DNA of 64,000 nucleotides from Diospyros lotus (lineage: Eukaryota; Streptophyta; Magnoliopsida; Ericales; Ebenaceae). Positions 33,167 to 43,907 of this stretch are shown piece by piece. The DNA lies in assembly GCF_014633365.1 (NCBI RefSeq), contig NC_068347.1, positions 25,336,493 through 25,400,492 on the forward strand, given 5' to 3'. Numbering within the stretch: position 1 is the first letter of the stretch; each line of letters begins with the position of its first letter. The notes beneath the pieces were generated by a model, which saw nothing but the letters and a program-made list of their open reading frames with translations, was not told the origin of the DNA and did not search any database. A program made the position numbers and the translations under genes.

Positions 33167-33753
33167 TGTAAACAGGTGACTCAAATTGGTGAGTCTCCTG
33201 TTTAATAAATATTAATATCCTAGTGTTGCCCATTGGTTTAAAATAATAAAATAAGGTCATAAGGGTATCTTAGTAATATATATATATATATATATATTCT
33301 GGTTTAATGTTCTATTTCACATTGATATTTCCGTCTAATGGCTGTGTATAAATAGCATCAGTTTATGAGAACAGAGAGACGATTGAAAGAACCAAGAAGA
33401 AGTAAGCGTCTCTCTCCCCATTTTCCCCCTGTTTGTGCGATTCACTAAGTTTGAGATAAGAGATCTAATGCGATCTGTGTATATGTGAAGCGGAGAACAT
33501 GTGTAAGAGCTTGTAATTTCCTTGTAAGTTCTTGTGTATTCTTGTAATCGGTAATCGGTAATCGGTTTGTAATCGTTGTATCCGTTTCTATAGTGGAAAG
33601 ACTAGGGATTAAATTTCTGCCGTGTTCCCTTGTGTGTGGATTGTGTGCGTAATCTTATTCTTTTGTTTTTGCCCTAATATTTTTGCTGTGTTCTTGAGTT
33701 TTAAATCGAAACCTAGATGGGGTTGGGCAACAGCCAATGATCGAATCATTACA
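33167..33753 (+). mobile_element. 3' LTR of the copia element
   Basis: TGTAAACAGG...TCATTACA, 587 bp, slightly shorter than the 5' LTR, with a (TA)n run at 33277-33296. Followed directly by the target duplication GGTCA. Confidence 0.92.
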
Positions 33754-33758
33754 GGTCA

Positions 33759-34329
33759 TATATCTTCTCACAGCCACCACGTCTTTTTTAAATTGTTACT
33801 AACTTTTGACTGATGAAATTAATTTTTTTTTTAATTGTGGTATAGAACTTTACTACTCTACTACGTAGAGAAATATGCCAAAAAGAAAGCATTATTTTAT
33901 TTTTATACTTTTGGGAAATTGGAAATTAAAACCTATTTGAAACCGCTTCCAATGAAGTTATGACATCTGCGACTGGAAGCTCCAAAGAAAAATAAATGAC
34001 CCAACGGAAGACAAAATCATATATATTAGAAGTCCAGGAGTCATTCACGAAATCTCTTACCATTTTATTAATATGAACCCTTCCTACTATATGTTGGAAT
34101 GAAAATTTTTACTCCATGGATACAAGTATTAAAATATTATTTAAAATAATATTAATATATGTAAATGATTGTCATTACATGAAAAGTATTCATAGCCCAG
34201 CTCACTTGAATCTCTATTGATAAAGTCATTGCAATATGTCATAACTTACAATGATATAGTATTCATATATAGCCCATCTCATTTGAAGCTCTAGGGCATA
34301 TTGATTGTCATTGCAATATGCCCTAGTGG
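33759..34329. other. Intergenic, no gene seen
   Basis: AT-rich sequence between the copia element and the first unit of the peptide array. A GGCATATTGCAATG-type string is repeated around 34285-34350. Confidence 0.6.
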
Positions 34330-35683
34330 CATATTGCAATGTCAATGCAATATGCTACTAGGGTTGGAGAGGAGAGAGCACATATCCATATATGATTATC
34401 TGACAGACTCCTTCCTTATTGATCATGGCCAAACCTAACAGGTCTATACTAGTTTTTAGCAGCTTGAACTGTAAGAGATATGCCAAATTAAGCAAAAATA
34501 ATGGCTTATTTTTCATGAATCAAATGCTTCAACCCATGTTAATAAACTAAAATTATATGCAATTAGTGGCCAAAATTTTAAATTATGGAAGTAAATAATT
34601 AAACTAATATCATAAATTAAACATAGTAGTTCCAGACTTTTCATTACTAATACAATATTTTTAAGAAACAATTATTGAACCAACAAATGAGCACACAGTT
34701 ATCATTTATTTTTATTTGAAAACTAATTCCACAAATTCAGGGCAAAAGTTTCATAAAATACTTATAATACAATATTTCAATATAAAAAACTCAACTATAA
34801 TAGTAAAAACTACTGGTGTGGATGAAAACCATACAAAATAGAATTTGAACACCTATAGGCAAAAGTGTGAGCTGACATGGTGGCAAACTAGGTCTTCTTA
34901 GTTGAGATGGAAGTTACTCAGAAAGTAAGGAATGAATAGTAAGGAGAGTAAGATGGTAGTATCATGAGAGATGAATGTGAGTTCATTTTTACCTCCATTG
35001 GTGGGGTCTTTATTAGGGAGTTTTTTTGCAAAGACATTGGTAATATGCATATAAAGAGATGCTTCTTTTCAGGTTGATTTCTTGAGAGAGTGATATGGAT
35101 TCTTAAATGAGTTCGAGATAACTATATATGATCAATATATATAACCATTATCTGTTTGTTTCCTTGAATTAAATTTAAAAATGAGAGTTATCCAAGATAT
35201 GATGAAGTGAAGTAGATTTGATAAGATATCTTCGTAAATTGGGGATCATTTTAAGTTAAACCTTGTCTTTGTTGCAAGTGATGAATCCCTCTAAAGGGGG
35301 TTGTCCCAATTAAAAGAAGACTTGGAAGAGGTTAAGCCCACATTATCGAGTATAGGGTGTGAGGTGGTTACTAGGAGATTACTCATGGAATTTTGCCTTC
35401 CAAAAATGTGTGTGTATGGTTCGAGCTTCAAGGCTCTTTCACCGCTTCATGACATGGGAGCACATGTCACACTATGTGCGCCCTTGTAGGATATTTCCCC
35501 ATTAACTGCTCTACCAACAATTATATGTTTGCAATATGTTTTAAAATTGTATAAAAATTTATATATATTCTAATAAAAAAATAATTTATATGTTACAATC
35601 TCCGTTTAGCACAAGCTCATTACACAACGCATGAAAATATAATAACAGATGTTGAAACTAGGAAAAAATAAACAAAGAAAGAA

Positions 35684-36819
35684 GGGTTATCAGCACCGAA
35701 AGGCTAAACTTTTTTGCATTTTTGCAATTTTAGCAATAAAGACCCAATTTGAGAAATTTGGTGCAATTTTATCCAATAGTCAAAATTAATTAGAAAGGAG
35801 TGTGCCTTTGCTCAGGTGGCATGCCACCTGGCAATTTGAGCGAGCCCCACATTGATTGTTGTTGAAAAAAAATTAAAAAAAAATCAAATTAAAACATTTA
35901 ACTGGGATAACCGTCAAGATCCATCCTTGTCTCTGAGAAGTCAAAGGGGTTGATCGATTGAGAAGACAAAGGATGGATTTGGGAGAAGATCAGAAGACAT
36001 GGCAACAACGAACACCATCAGTGACGAGAAGACAACCATGGCAAGCCAGAGCCCAAGGCGAGATGCAGATCGTTGGCCATGGTAGACATCGACTCTGGCC
36101 ACGGCCACGGTGAATCGCCGAGGCAAAAGCAGTCACAACAACCTATCACCACCACAACCATGGCGCATTCACGATGGCCATCGTCGTCGACGGTCACTGT
36201 GAGCTTGGATCAATTGACTGTCGGCCATGGGGAAGAAAATTGATGTGAAGTCCGCCATGGGGAAGACGCACGATCACGGCTACGGTAAAATTGACCGACC
36301 ATCGGCCATGGGAAGATGCAAGGTCGATTGATCGACCGTCGACCATGGGGAAGAAGATAGATGTGAAGTTAGCCATGGGGAATAAGATCAATGTGACGTC
36401 AGCCATGGGGTAGACACAAGGTCGCAGTTATGGCGAAACTGATTGACAATTGGCCATGGGGAAGACGCAAAGTTGCAGCCGTGATGATGAAGGATGTAGG
36501 AGAAAGGGGCAGTTGGCAGTAGAGGAAGAAGATGGCGGTTGTGCAGAGGCAAGGCAAACTGATGGAGAAGGAGAAAATGGGTCTTTACTCAATTAATTTG
36601 ACTTTCATTTTTTATTTTTTTTTCAACAACAATCAACATAAGGCCCACTCAAATTGCCGACATGCCACCTAGGCAAAGCCACACTCCTCTCTAATCAATT
36701 TTGACCATTGGATAAAATTGCACAAAATTTCTCAAATCGGATCTTTATTGCCAAAATTAAAAGTTTTGGATAAAATCGCAAAAACATGAAAAGGTTTGGC
36801 TTTTTGGTGTTAATAGCCC
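35684..36819. mobile_element. Non-autonomous Mutator-like element (MULE) with 9 bp target duplication
   Basis: About 210 bp inverted termini, GGGTTATCAGCACC... on the left and ...GGTGTTAATAGCCC on the right, flanked by AAGAAAGAA at 35675-35683 and 36820-36828. Units B and E have the site without an insert (for example 62472-62498), which confirms the boundaries. The interior (35900-36590) is GC-rich with seven or so GCCATGG(GGAAG) repeats and no transposase. Captured gene sequence (Pack-MULE) is possible, but I could not identify a source. Confidence 0.9.
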
Positions 36820-36928
36820 AAGAAAGAAATATTATTAATAGCTATTATACACTTATGCCTTTTAAAGGATTTAAACATAGGTTTTGTAACTTCAAGAGCA
36901 AAGGAAAAATCAGGAGGTTTAACACAAT

Positions 36929-36952
36929 AAAACCTCATTAATTAGAGGTTTT
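36929..36952 (+). promoter_or_regulatory. Conserved palindrome upstream of copy 1
   Basis: 8 bp arms AAAACCTC and GAGGTTTT around ATTAATTA, 169 bp upstream of the ATG. It is present at a similar place in all five copies (42971-42994, 46274-46297, 54918-54941, 62593-62616); copy 4 has one changed arm base. Candidate transcription-factor site or RNA hairpin. Confidence 0.5.
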
Positions 36953-36996
36953 TATATGTTTAATACGTTACAATTTGAATGAAGAACACAACAGAA

Positions 36997-37008
36997 TATA
37001 TATATAAA
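36997..37008 (+). promoter_or_regulatory. Candidate TATA box of copy 1
   Basis: TATATATATAAA, 101 bp upstream of the ATG, in an (AT)n tract that varies between the copies. Confidence 0.5.
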
Positions 37009-37097
37009 GAATCAAAGTAGCAAGTGCATAGCAACTTAGCAAGCATAAAATAAACCCATTACCTAATTCTTTCTTTCCAATCCACAATAAAGAAAAA

Positions 37098-37849
37098 ATG
37101 GCCAAGGTTTCTGTCAACAAGATGTTCCTTGTGATCTTCTTATTTGTCGCTATCTCTGGTTAGTCTCTCAACACTCATTAACATTTATCTTCACAATCTC
37201 ATATAGTAGACAGATATAGAAATATTCACTTTATATTGCTGTGAAAAATTTATGCAAACTACAAAATAATTTTTGCAAAAATAACTTTTAGAGAAAAAAT
37301 AGTTTACTGTTTGATCAACTCATTTATTAGTATTGATAGTCTATGAAAACATAAAATAAGAATTAAATACAATTGAAAACTGTTTTGTTAGTAATTTTAA
37401 ATGTAATATTTGGTCGATATTTTTGTATTAATTTATTTTATATGTTTTCCAACTTTTACTTCACAACAAAAGAATCAAATTCCCATTTCTACTTCACAGT
37501 ACAAATATTTATTCCAATAAAAGCACTTTTTAATTTTTACCCAAACAACACAAGAAAAAAAAACTTAAAAAAAATGTTGTTATTAAGAAAAATATTCTCT
37601 TCTCACAGCACAACCAAACAACCTCTAAGCTAAATCATATACATTTGAATATTTGAGGGGGACTAACATAAATTATATTTATATATGATTGTAGGTGTTC
37701 TTCAAACGGCAATATCTACGAGTTGTTATGTTGACGATGACTGCATAGATGTCTGTGATGATTTTAATGGGGTGCCAGAGTGTGATAATTATAGATGCAA
37801 ATGCCTCATCAATGCCAAACTCAAAAAGGATTCTACAAAGAAAAATTGA
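37098..37849 (+). CDS. Secreted six-cysteine peptide, array copy 1
   Basis: Exons 37098-37158 and 37695-37849, GT-AG intron of 536 bp, phase 1 within a Gly codon. The product has 71 residues: signal peptide (MAKVSVNKMFLVIFLFVAIS), short linker, then C31-x5-C37-x3-C41-x8-C50-x4-C55-x-C57 and a basic tail NAKLKKDSTKKN. C-x3-C together with C-x-C is the pairing signature of the cysteine-stabilised alpha-beta fold (defensins and similar peptides), so three disulphides are expected. The loop between the first cysteines is acidic (YVDDD). Intron after the signal peptide, size and secretion fit plant defensin-like or NCR-like peptides; no named family could be assigned. AATAATAAAA near 37934 may be the poly-A signal. 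Role is unknown; antimicrobial, symbiotic or reproductive signalling are family-level possibilities only. Confidence 0.85.
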
Positions 37850-39950
37850 GAAAGATTTATTAGGAGATTTAGATGTATTCACACACACAAAACTATATAC
37901 ATTCATCGGCCTTTTGGAGAAATAAGTTGAATGAATAATAAAATATATATATATATATTCACCAGCCTTTTGTTCTACAAATTCTGTTATTTGTGTAGAT
38001 TTGTTAATTTGGAAGAAATTTTTTTAGATAATACAACACTAAGTTGCTTAAAAAGATTTGTTATTTTTGTATATGTGTATCAACTATAATCCACAAATGA
38101 ATTACTATCAATACTTAAAATATTGATATTAGGTTATGGGCCATGTATTATAGGGTTAATTGGATTGATAAAGCTAAGGAATAAATTTTTTTTAGTCCAT
38201 TGTATTGGGTTGGGAAAATTGTGTTCACGCCTTTCTTATTTGGGTTTTTTATGCAGACATTATTCTTTTTTCGCTAAAAGGCTTCTCTATGTTTTCATTA
38301 TTGTCAGTTGGATACCTTTTCCATTAGAAATGATTTTAATGTAATTAAACTAAAATAAACTTAATCAAAAAAAGAAGTGTGAAGCCATGCACTCCAATGG
38401 ATCCCACCATTTTTTTCTTTTTAATAATTTTAGTTAAATTTAAATTATTTCAATTTAGTTACCATCGTGTATTACAGAGAAGTTTCTAACAGGAAAAATT
38501 CAAATACCTGTTTAGCGAAAAACAAATAAGAGGAAGTTACTATACATAACACTCCAACTATATAGAAGTTGAAAGCAATTTACCTTTTTTTTTTTTTTGC
38601 TCTCAATTATGGTCTAAGTTAAAAATTGTTTTGAGTTTAAAAAATATGCACCATCATTTTTGAATTTAAAATGAGCTGGAAATGGACTTTCAAACAAGTT
38701 TCTTGGTGCTTCTTGGATCGGATATTTTGTCTCCTTCAATCTTGAAGCCAACATCGGCTTTGATATCACTTATAGAACCTATTTTACTAATACAAGACAA
38801 ACACCCACACAAAATCGAAGAAACAAAACCAAATGCAAAAGCCAAATAACAGAATGTAAACACCGACTCACGCATGTAAAGAGGCAACAACACTTATGTG
38901 TTCGAACCCGTACGTAAGTAGGTTCTATTCACGGTAGAGGCGTTCAACCACTAGTCAATCCAAGTGTCGATACTGATGATGAACCAGAGTACATGCTCAA
39001 TAATCTCGAGCAATTCCACTCTCAACAATTATCTCACTCTCTCCCAAAATAACCCAGAACATAGTCTACAAAAGGCACTTTGTGAAGAAAATTGTATAAC
39101 ATGTATTGAAATGAGCCATTCATCAATTTATCAATTCCATGTTTGAAATTTTGCATTACATTTTGTTGCCATTGCTCTAAACAATAAGTAGCATCAATAC
39201 AATATGAGACTGAGAGGAGAGAGCACCTACCCTTATATGGTTATGTGATAGTGTACGTTATCATAATGCTTGTAAAGATAATAACAAACAATAAATCATT
39301 AAGTTCATAAATCTTAGAAACTATATGTAATTCACGTAATGCGATTAAATAAAAGTGTACCTTGATTTATCAAAACTTAAATCCATAAAGGAGACTGTTA
39401 GTTTGATGATGAAAATTATTGAATTTGATTTCCCCCCTTAATCCCAACCTTAATGATAGATGAAAAATATATAACTGTAATTTGTTTTTTCTGTGAATTG
39501 AGTAGGGAAATGACCAAACCCCTATTTATAATAATAGAAATAATTTTCCATCAAGACTTATTAAGAGTTATACATATTTTCTAAATCAAATTAAATTTTT
39601 TAGTAATCAATTATCTTGTTAAACCTTTTAATTATCTCATCAAATTAACATCATCACATTTAATTTGATTATCTCATAGACTCCTTATCGGTCACGACCA
39701 AAACTAATAGGCCTACATTAGTTGTTATTGGCTCGAATCGTATGAGATATGCCAAATTAAGCAAACATAATTGCTTATTTATCATGAACCAAGCACTTCA
39801 ACATTTGTTAATAAAACTAAAATCATATAGTTAGTGGCTAAAATTTTAAATTGTGGTAGTATATAATTATTTAACGAATAGTCATAAATTAAACATTGTA
39901 GTTTTGGATTTTTTTCATTATTAATACAATATATTTTAGAAACAATTGTT

Positions 39951-41278
39951 TTTTTTTTAGTAAAAGAGATATAAATAGATAGAAATAAAACGTCTGTACC
40001 GAACACAAACTAGGGCATACCCCAGTTTATATGATCACTTAAGTGAAGCACACACTTAAGAATAAAACAAGACTGTAGCTAAAAAACATAATAGAAGCAA
40101 CAATGGAGCTACATAAAATGGAAGGTAATGAACAGCTCTAGATGAAATCAACTCCAGATCCAATGGCGCTTTAATGCACGTCTTCAAGATGAAAGTGAAG
40201 ACTAGGGGGAAGCAGCGAACCTGAAGGCAAGTATGGAAGAGCTACCCAGCATTTTACTATGGAGACACATAGGGGTTCCGCCTGCTCCAAGATACTAAGA
40301 AGACGATCAACCACCTAAGCTAGGAGTACTGGTCCGCAAGGAGCTGCCAGAAATACCACAGTGCACGACTTTACAGAGTATGGGGAAAGGGAATGGTGAC
40401 CAATCGTGCCCACATGGCACACTGTACCTGATGAGCGAGTTAGTCCGCAGATGGCTAGGAACCTTGCCAGCACCGGTTGTTGCCCTCACACCACAAAAAA
40501 TATACCATCGCCTACAAGACCAAATGATTAGTAACATGCCAAGGATTTTGACCTTTCCACCGAGCAGTTGCCCAAAGGACCTCCGTATCCCATCGATGCC
40601 AGGGCCATGCAAATTTCTTCAAACGTTGAAAAAATGACACGACCTGCCTAGAATAAGAACATTCAAAGAACAGATGGCTATGTCTCTCAGAATTTGCCCT
40701 GCAAAGAAAACATCTATTGAGAAATGGAAGAAACAGGTTAACATGATCAAGAGTATATAATCATTCCTTAATTGCTAACCATAGAATAAATGAATGCGCA
40801 GGGACTCTATGCCCAAACCAAACCAACCTATGCCAATGGGACTCAGTCTTGTTGTTCTAACAAACCATGTAATACCAACCTAACAGAGAAAGTACCATCT
40901 GGGGCCGGGGACCAAACTAACACATCACTACTCCCAACCTTAGAGGGCCCTGGCATCTGATGCTGGATAAGCTCTAGAGATGGACATGTCTAGTCTGACG
41001 ACCACTCCCACCTACCATCTACGACGATGTCAAAAACATGAGCCGTAATCAGGATATCGAGCCGAATAGGAAGCTAACAAGAGAAATGATCGATAATGAT
41101 CCCAAGGGGGTGCCACTTATCGTATCATAGAAAAACATGACTACCGTCCCCCACCTTCCACCCAAACTTATCTATGACCACACGCTGAACAGATAAGAGC
41201 GTCCTCTAGTACCAGGGGCAGAAATGTGGCACTAGAAGCATCCATAGGCACTTGTTCTTGATCCAAAATGTGTGGATC
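39951..41278 (-). mobile_element. 5'-truncated L1-type LINE with 15 bp target duplication
   Basis: Flanked by TTAGAAACAATTGTT at 39936-39950 and 41279-41293, with poly-A at the left end (minus strand). Its minus strand encodes, with stops, the C-terminal zinc-knuckle-like region after plant LINE RT (ANSERHSHLFFECSYS near 40690-40640). Units A (34665) and D (54443) have the site uninterrupted. Confidence 0.9.
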
Positions 41279-41588
41279 TTAGAAACAATTGTTGAACCCA
41301 CAAATGAGCACTTAGCTATCATTTACTTTTATTTGAAAACAAATTCCACAAAATTAAGGGCAAAAGTTTCATAAATACTTATAATATAGTATTTCAATTT
41401 AAAAAGCTAAACTATATGAGAAAACTACTTTTGTGGATGAAAACCATACAAAATAGAATTTGCACACCTATACGCAAAAGTGCAAGCCGACGTGGTGGAA
41501 AACTGATTCTTCTTAGTTGAGATATAACTTACTCATTGCAAAACAATTGTCTAGACTACTAGGGGCATTCCCAAAATTGTCCTCCTAG

Positions 41589-42113
41589 CAAGGTGAAGCC
41601 AGAATTTTGATTCAATAGGGGGTAAATTTAAATGCAAAAAATGTAATTTCAAAATAATACAATAATGATAATATTAAAATATATATATATTTTTTAAAAT
41701 TGTTCCTTGTGCCTTTTCATATTTTGATAACGCCGCGTAATGACCTCATTATCAATTTTATTAAATACATCATTTTTAACATATACAATTAAGCTATCAT
41801 TCATCTATTGGTCTCCAATCCTATTACATAATAGATTATTCACAATGTTCATTACAGAAAATACTCTTTCAATTGTAGTAGAACCAACCGGAAGAAAGAA
41901 AATCAAGTGGGAATTGAAAAAGAAAGCAAGAAATGAGGTAAATTTAAAAATGAAATAGATTAGAATTTAGGAGTTAGTGAATTTGGGCCATTTGACCTAA
42001 GCTTTAATAAAATAATTTTGTATTGATTTTGGGAGTTGGATTTATATTAAAAATAATACAAAATTAAAAAAAAAAAGGTCTGGCCCAGTGGGCCTCACTT
42101 GGCTCCACCCATT
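41589..42113 (-). mobile_element. hAT-derived element in unit B, transposase C-terminus remnant
   Basis: 8 bp target duplication CCTCCTAG at 41581-41588 and 42114-42121; inverted ends CAAGGTGAAGCCA and AATGGGTGGAGCCA. The minus strand 41940-41705 reads as the C-terminal dimerisation domain of plant hAT transposases (IERVFSVMNIVNN, then ITRRYQNMKRHKEQ), with a stop. Unit A lacks the insert. Confidence 0.85.
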
Positions 42114-43153
42114 CCTCCTAGCAAGGAGCGTAAGATACTATAGTATCTTAAGAGATGAATGTGAGTCCATTTTTCTTCGATTTGTGGGTCCTTACTAGGG
42201 AGTTGTTACAAAGACATTGGGTAATACTCATATAAAGATATGCCTATTTCCAAGTTGATTTGTTGAGAGAGATAGATATGGGTTCCTTTAAATGAGTACT
42301 TCAAGATAGGATCGATATATATAATTATCATTTGTATGCTTCCTTGAATTAAATCCAGTAATGAGAGTTATCTGAGACTTGAAATGAAGTTGTGGATGCG
42401 ATAAGATTTTTTCTTTATTCTAGATAAATTGGAAATCACTTTAAATTAGACCTCATCTTTATTCCATGTAGATCCCTCTAAAGGGGTTATCCCTATTAAA
42501 AGAAGACTTGGAAGAGCTTAGCCCACAATATCGAGTGTGGGGTGTGAGGTGCTTACTAGGGTTGGTAGGAGATTCCCTTATGGAATTTTTCCTCTGAAAA
42601 TGTGTGGTTGTGGTTCGGGCTTTAGCGCTCTTCCACAGCTTCATGACATGGGAGCACATGTCACACTATGTGCGCCCTTATAGGATTTATTCCCATCAGC
42701 TACTTTACTAACAAATATATATGTTCATATATGTTTTAAAATTGTACAAAAAATTATATATATTCTAATAAAAAAATAATTTATATGTTACAACCTACAT
42801 TTAGCACAAGCTCATTACGCAGTGCATGAAAATATAATGATAGACGTTGAAACTTAAAATAAAGATAGAAATATTATTAATAGCTATTATACACTTATAC
42901 CTTTTAAAGGGTTTAAACATAGGCTTTGTAACTTCAAGAGCAAAGGAAAAATCAGGAGGTTTAACACAATAAAACCTCATTAATTAGAGGTTTTTATATG
43001 TTTTACATATACACATGAGATTAATACATTACAATTTAAATGACAAACACAATATATATAACATGACTCAAAGTAGCAAGTGCATAGCAACTTAGCAAGC
43101 ATAAAACAAATCCATTACCTAATTCTTTCTTTCCAATCCACAATAAAGAAAAA

Positions 43154-43907
43154 ATGGCCAAGGTTTTTGTCCACAATATGTTTCTTGTGATCTTCTTATT
43201 TGTCGCTATCTCGGGTTAGTCTCTCAACCCTCATTAACATTTATATTCACAATCTCATATAGTAGACAGATATAGAAATATTCACTTTATATTGCTGTGA
43301 AAAATTTATGCAAACTACAAAATAATTTCTGCAAAAATAACTTTTAGAGAAAAAATAGTTTACTGTTTGATCAACTCATTTATTAGTATTGATAGTCTAT
43401 GAAAACATAAAATAAGAATTAAATACAATTGAAAACCGTTTTGTTAGTAATTTTAAATGTAATATTTGGTCGATATTTTTGTATTAATTTATTTTATATG
43501 TTTTCCAACTTTTATTTCACAACAAAAGAATCAAATTCCCATTTCTACTTCACAGTAAAAATATTTATTCCAATGAAAGCACTTTTTAATTTTTATCCAA
43601 ACAACACAAGAAAAAGAAAAACTTAAAAAAATTGATGTTATTAAGAAAAATATTCTCTTCTCACAGCACAACCAAACAACCTCTAAGGTAAATCATATGC
43701 ATTTGAATATTTGAGGGGGACTAACATAAACTATATTTATATATGATTGTAGGTGTTCTTCCAACGATAATATCTACGAGTTGTTATGTTGACGATGACT
43801 GGATAGATGTCTGTGATGATTCTAATGGGGTGCCAGAGTGTGATAATTATAGATGCAAATGCCTCATCAATGCCAAACTCAAAAAGGATTCTATAAAAAA
43901 GAATTGA
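43154..43907 (+). CDS. Six-cysteine peptide, array copy 2, one framework cysteine lost
   Basis: Exons 43154-43214 and 43753-43907 with the shared phase-1 intron. The frame is open and the signal peptide intact, but the second framework cysteine (position 37) is Trp through a TGC to TGG change, leaving five cysteines. Compared with copy 1 the other changes are Ser5Phe, Asn7His, Lys8Asn, Gln24Pro, Ala26Ile, Phe44Ser and Thr68Ile. Promoter blocks (palindrome 42971-42994, TATATATA 43053-43060) and 3' flank are retained. Most changes are replacement, unlike the other copies, so this member is probably under relaxed selection or becoming a pseudogene; a new role with a free cysteine is possible. 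Confidence 0.75.

Larger units (their letters stand above)
31182..33753 (+). mobile_element. Internally deleted copia retrotransposon with both LTRs and target duplication
   Basis: 5' LTR 31182-31798, primer site 31801-31812, gag, remnants of protease and pre-integrase, then directly the 3' LTR 33167-33753. A 5 bp target duplication GGTCA flanks it (31177-31181 and 33754-33758). Integrase core, RT and RNase H are deleted, so it could only move with help in trans. Confidence 0.92.
34330..38950 (+). repeat. Array unit A (segmental duplication with peptide gene copy 1)
   Basis: Shared blocks in order: GCAATATGCxACTAGG flank (34340), ATGCCAAATTAAGC block (34480), GCAAAAGTGTGAGC block (34860), GGGAGCACATGTCACACTATG block (35455), promoter, gene, 3' flank to about 38950. 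The same order recurs in the other units. The left edge is where similarity to unit E begins. A MULE at 35684 is unique to this unit. Confidence 0.85.

Noticed and set aside
35285..35515. Conserved ~230 bp block with GGGAGCACATGTCACACTATG in units A, B, C and E as a possible exon
   Set aside because: Frames differ between units and contain stops; it is conserved only as part of the duplicated flank and is missing from unit D.
37373..37633. Open frame inside the intron of peptide copy 1, repeated in copies 2 (43429-43626) and 3 (46744-47028)
   Set aside because: It lies wholly within the intron, is low-complexity Phe/Asn-rich, and is broken in copies 4 and 5. Its similarity reflects the segmental duplication.
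37679..37906. Antisense frame over exon 2, conserved in all five copies (also 43737-44012, 47051-47281, 55705-55935, 63334-63567)
   Set aside because: It is the shadow of the conserved exon 2 and its 3' UTR; the plus-strand frame has the signal peptide, splice sites and cysteine pattern and shows mostly silent changes.
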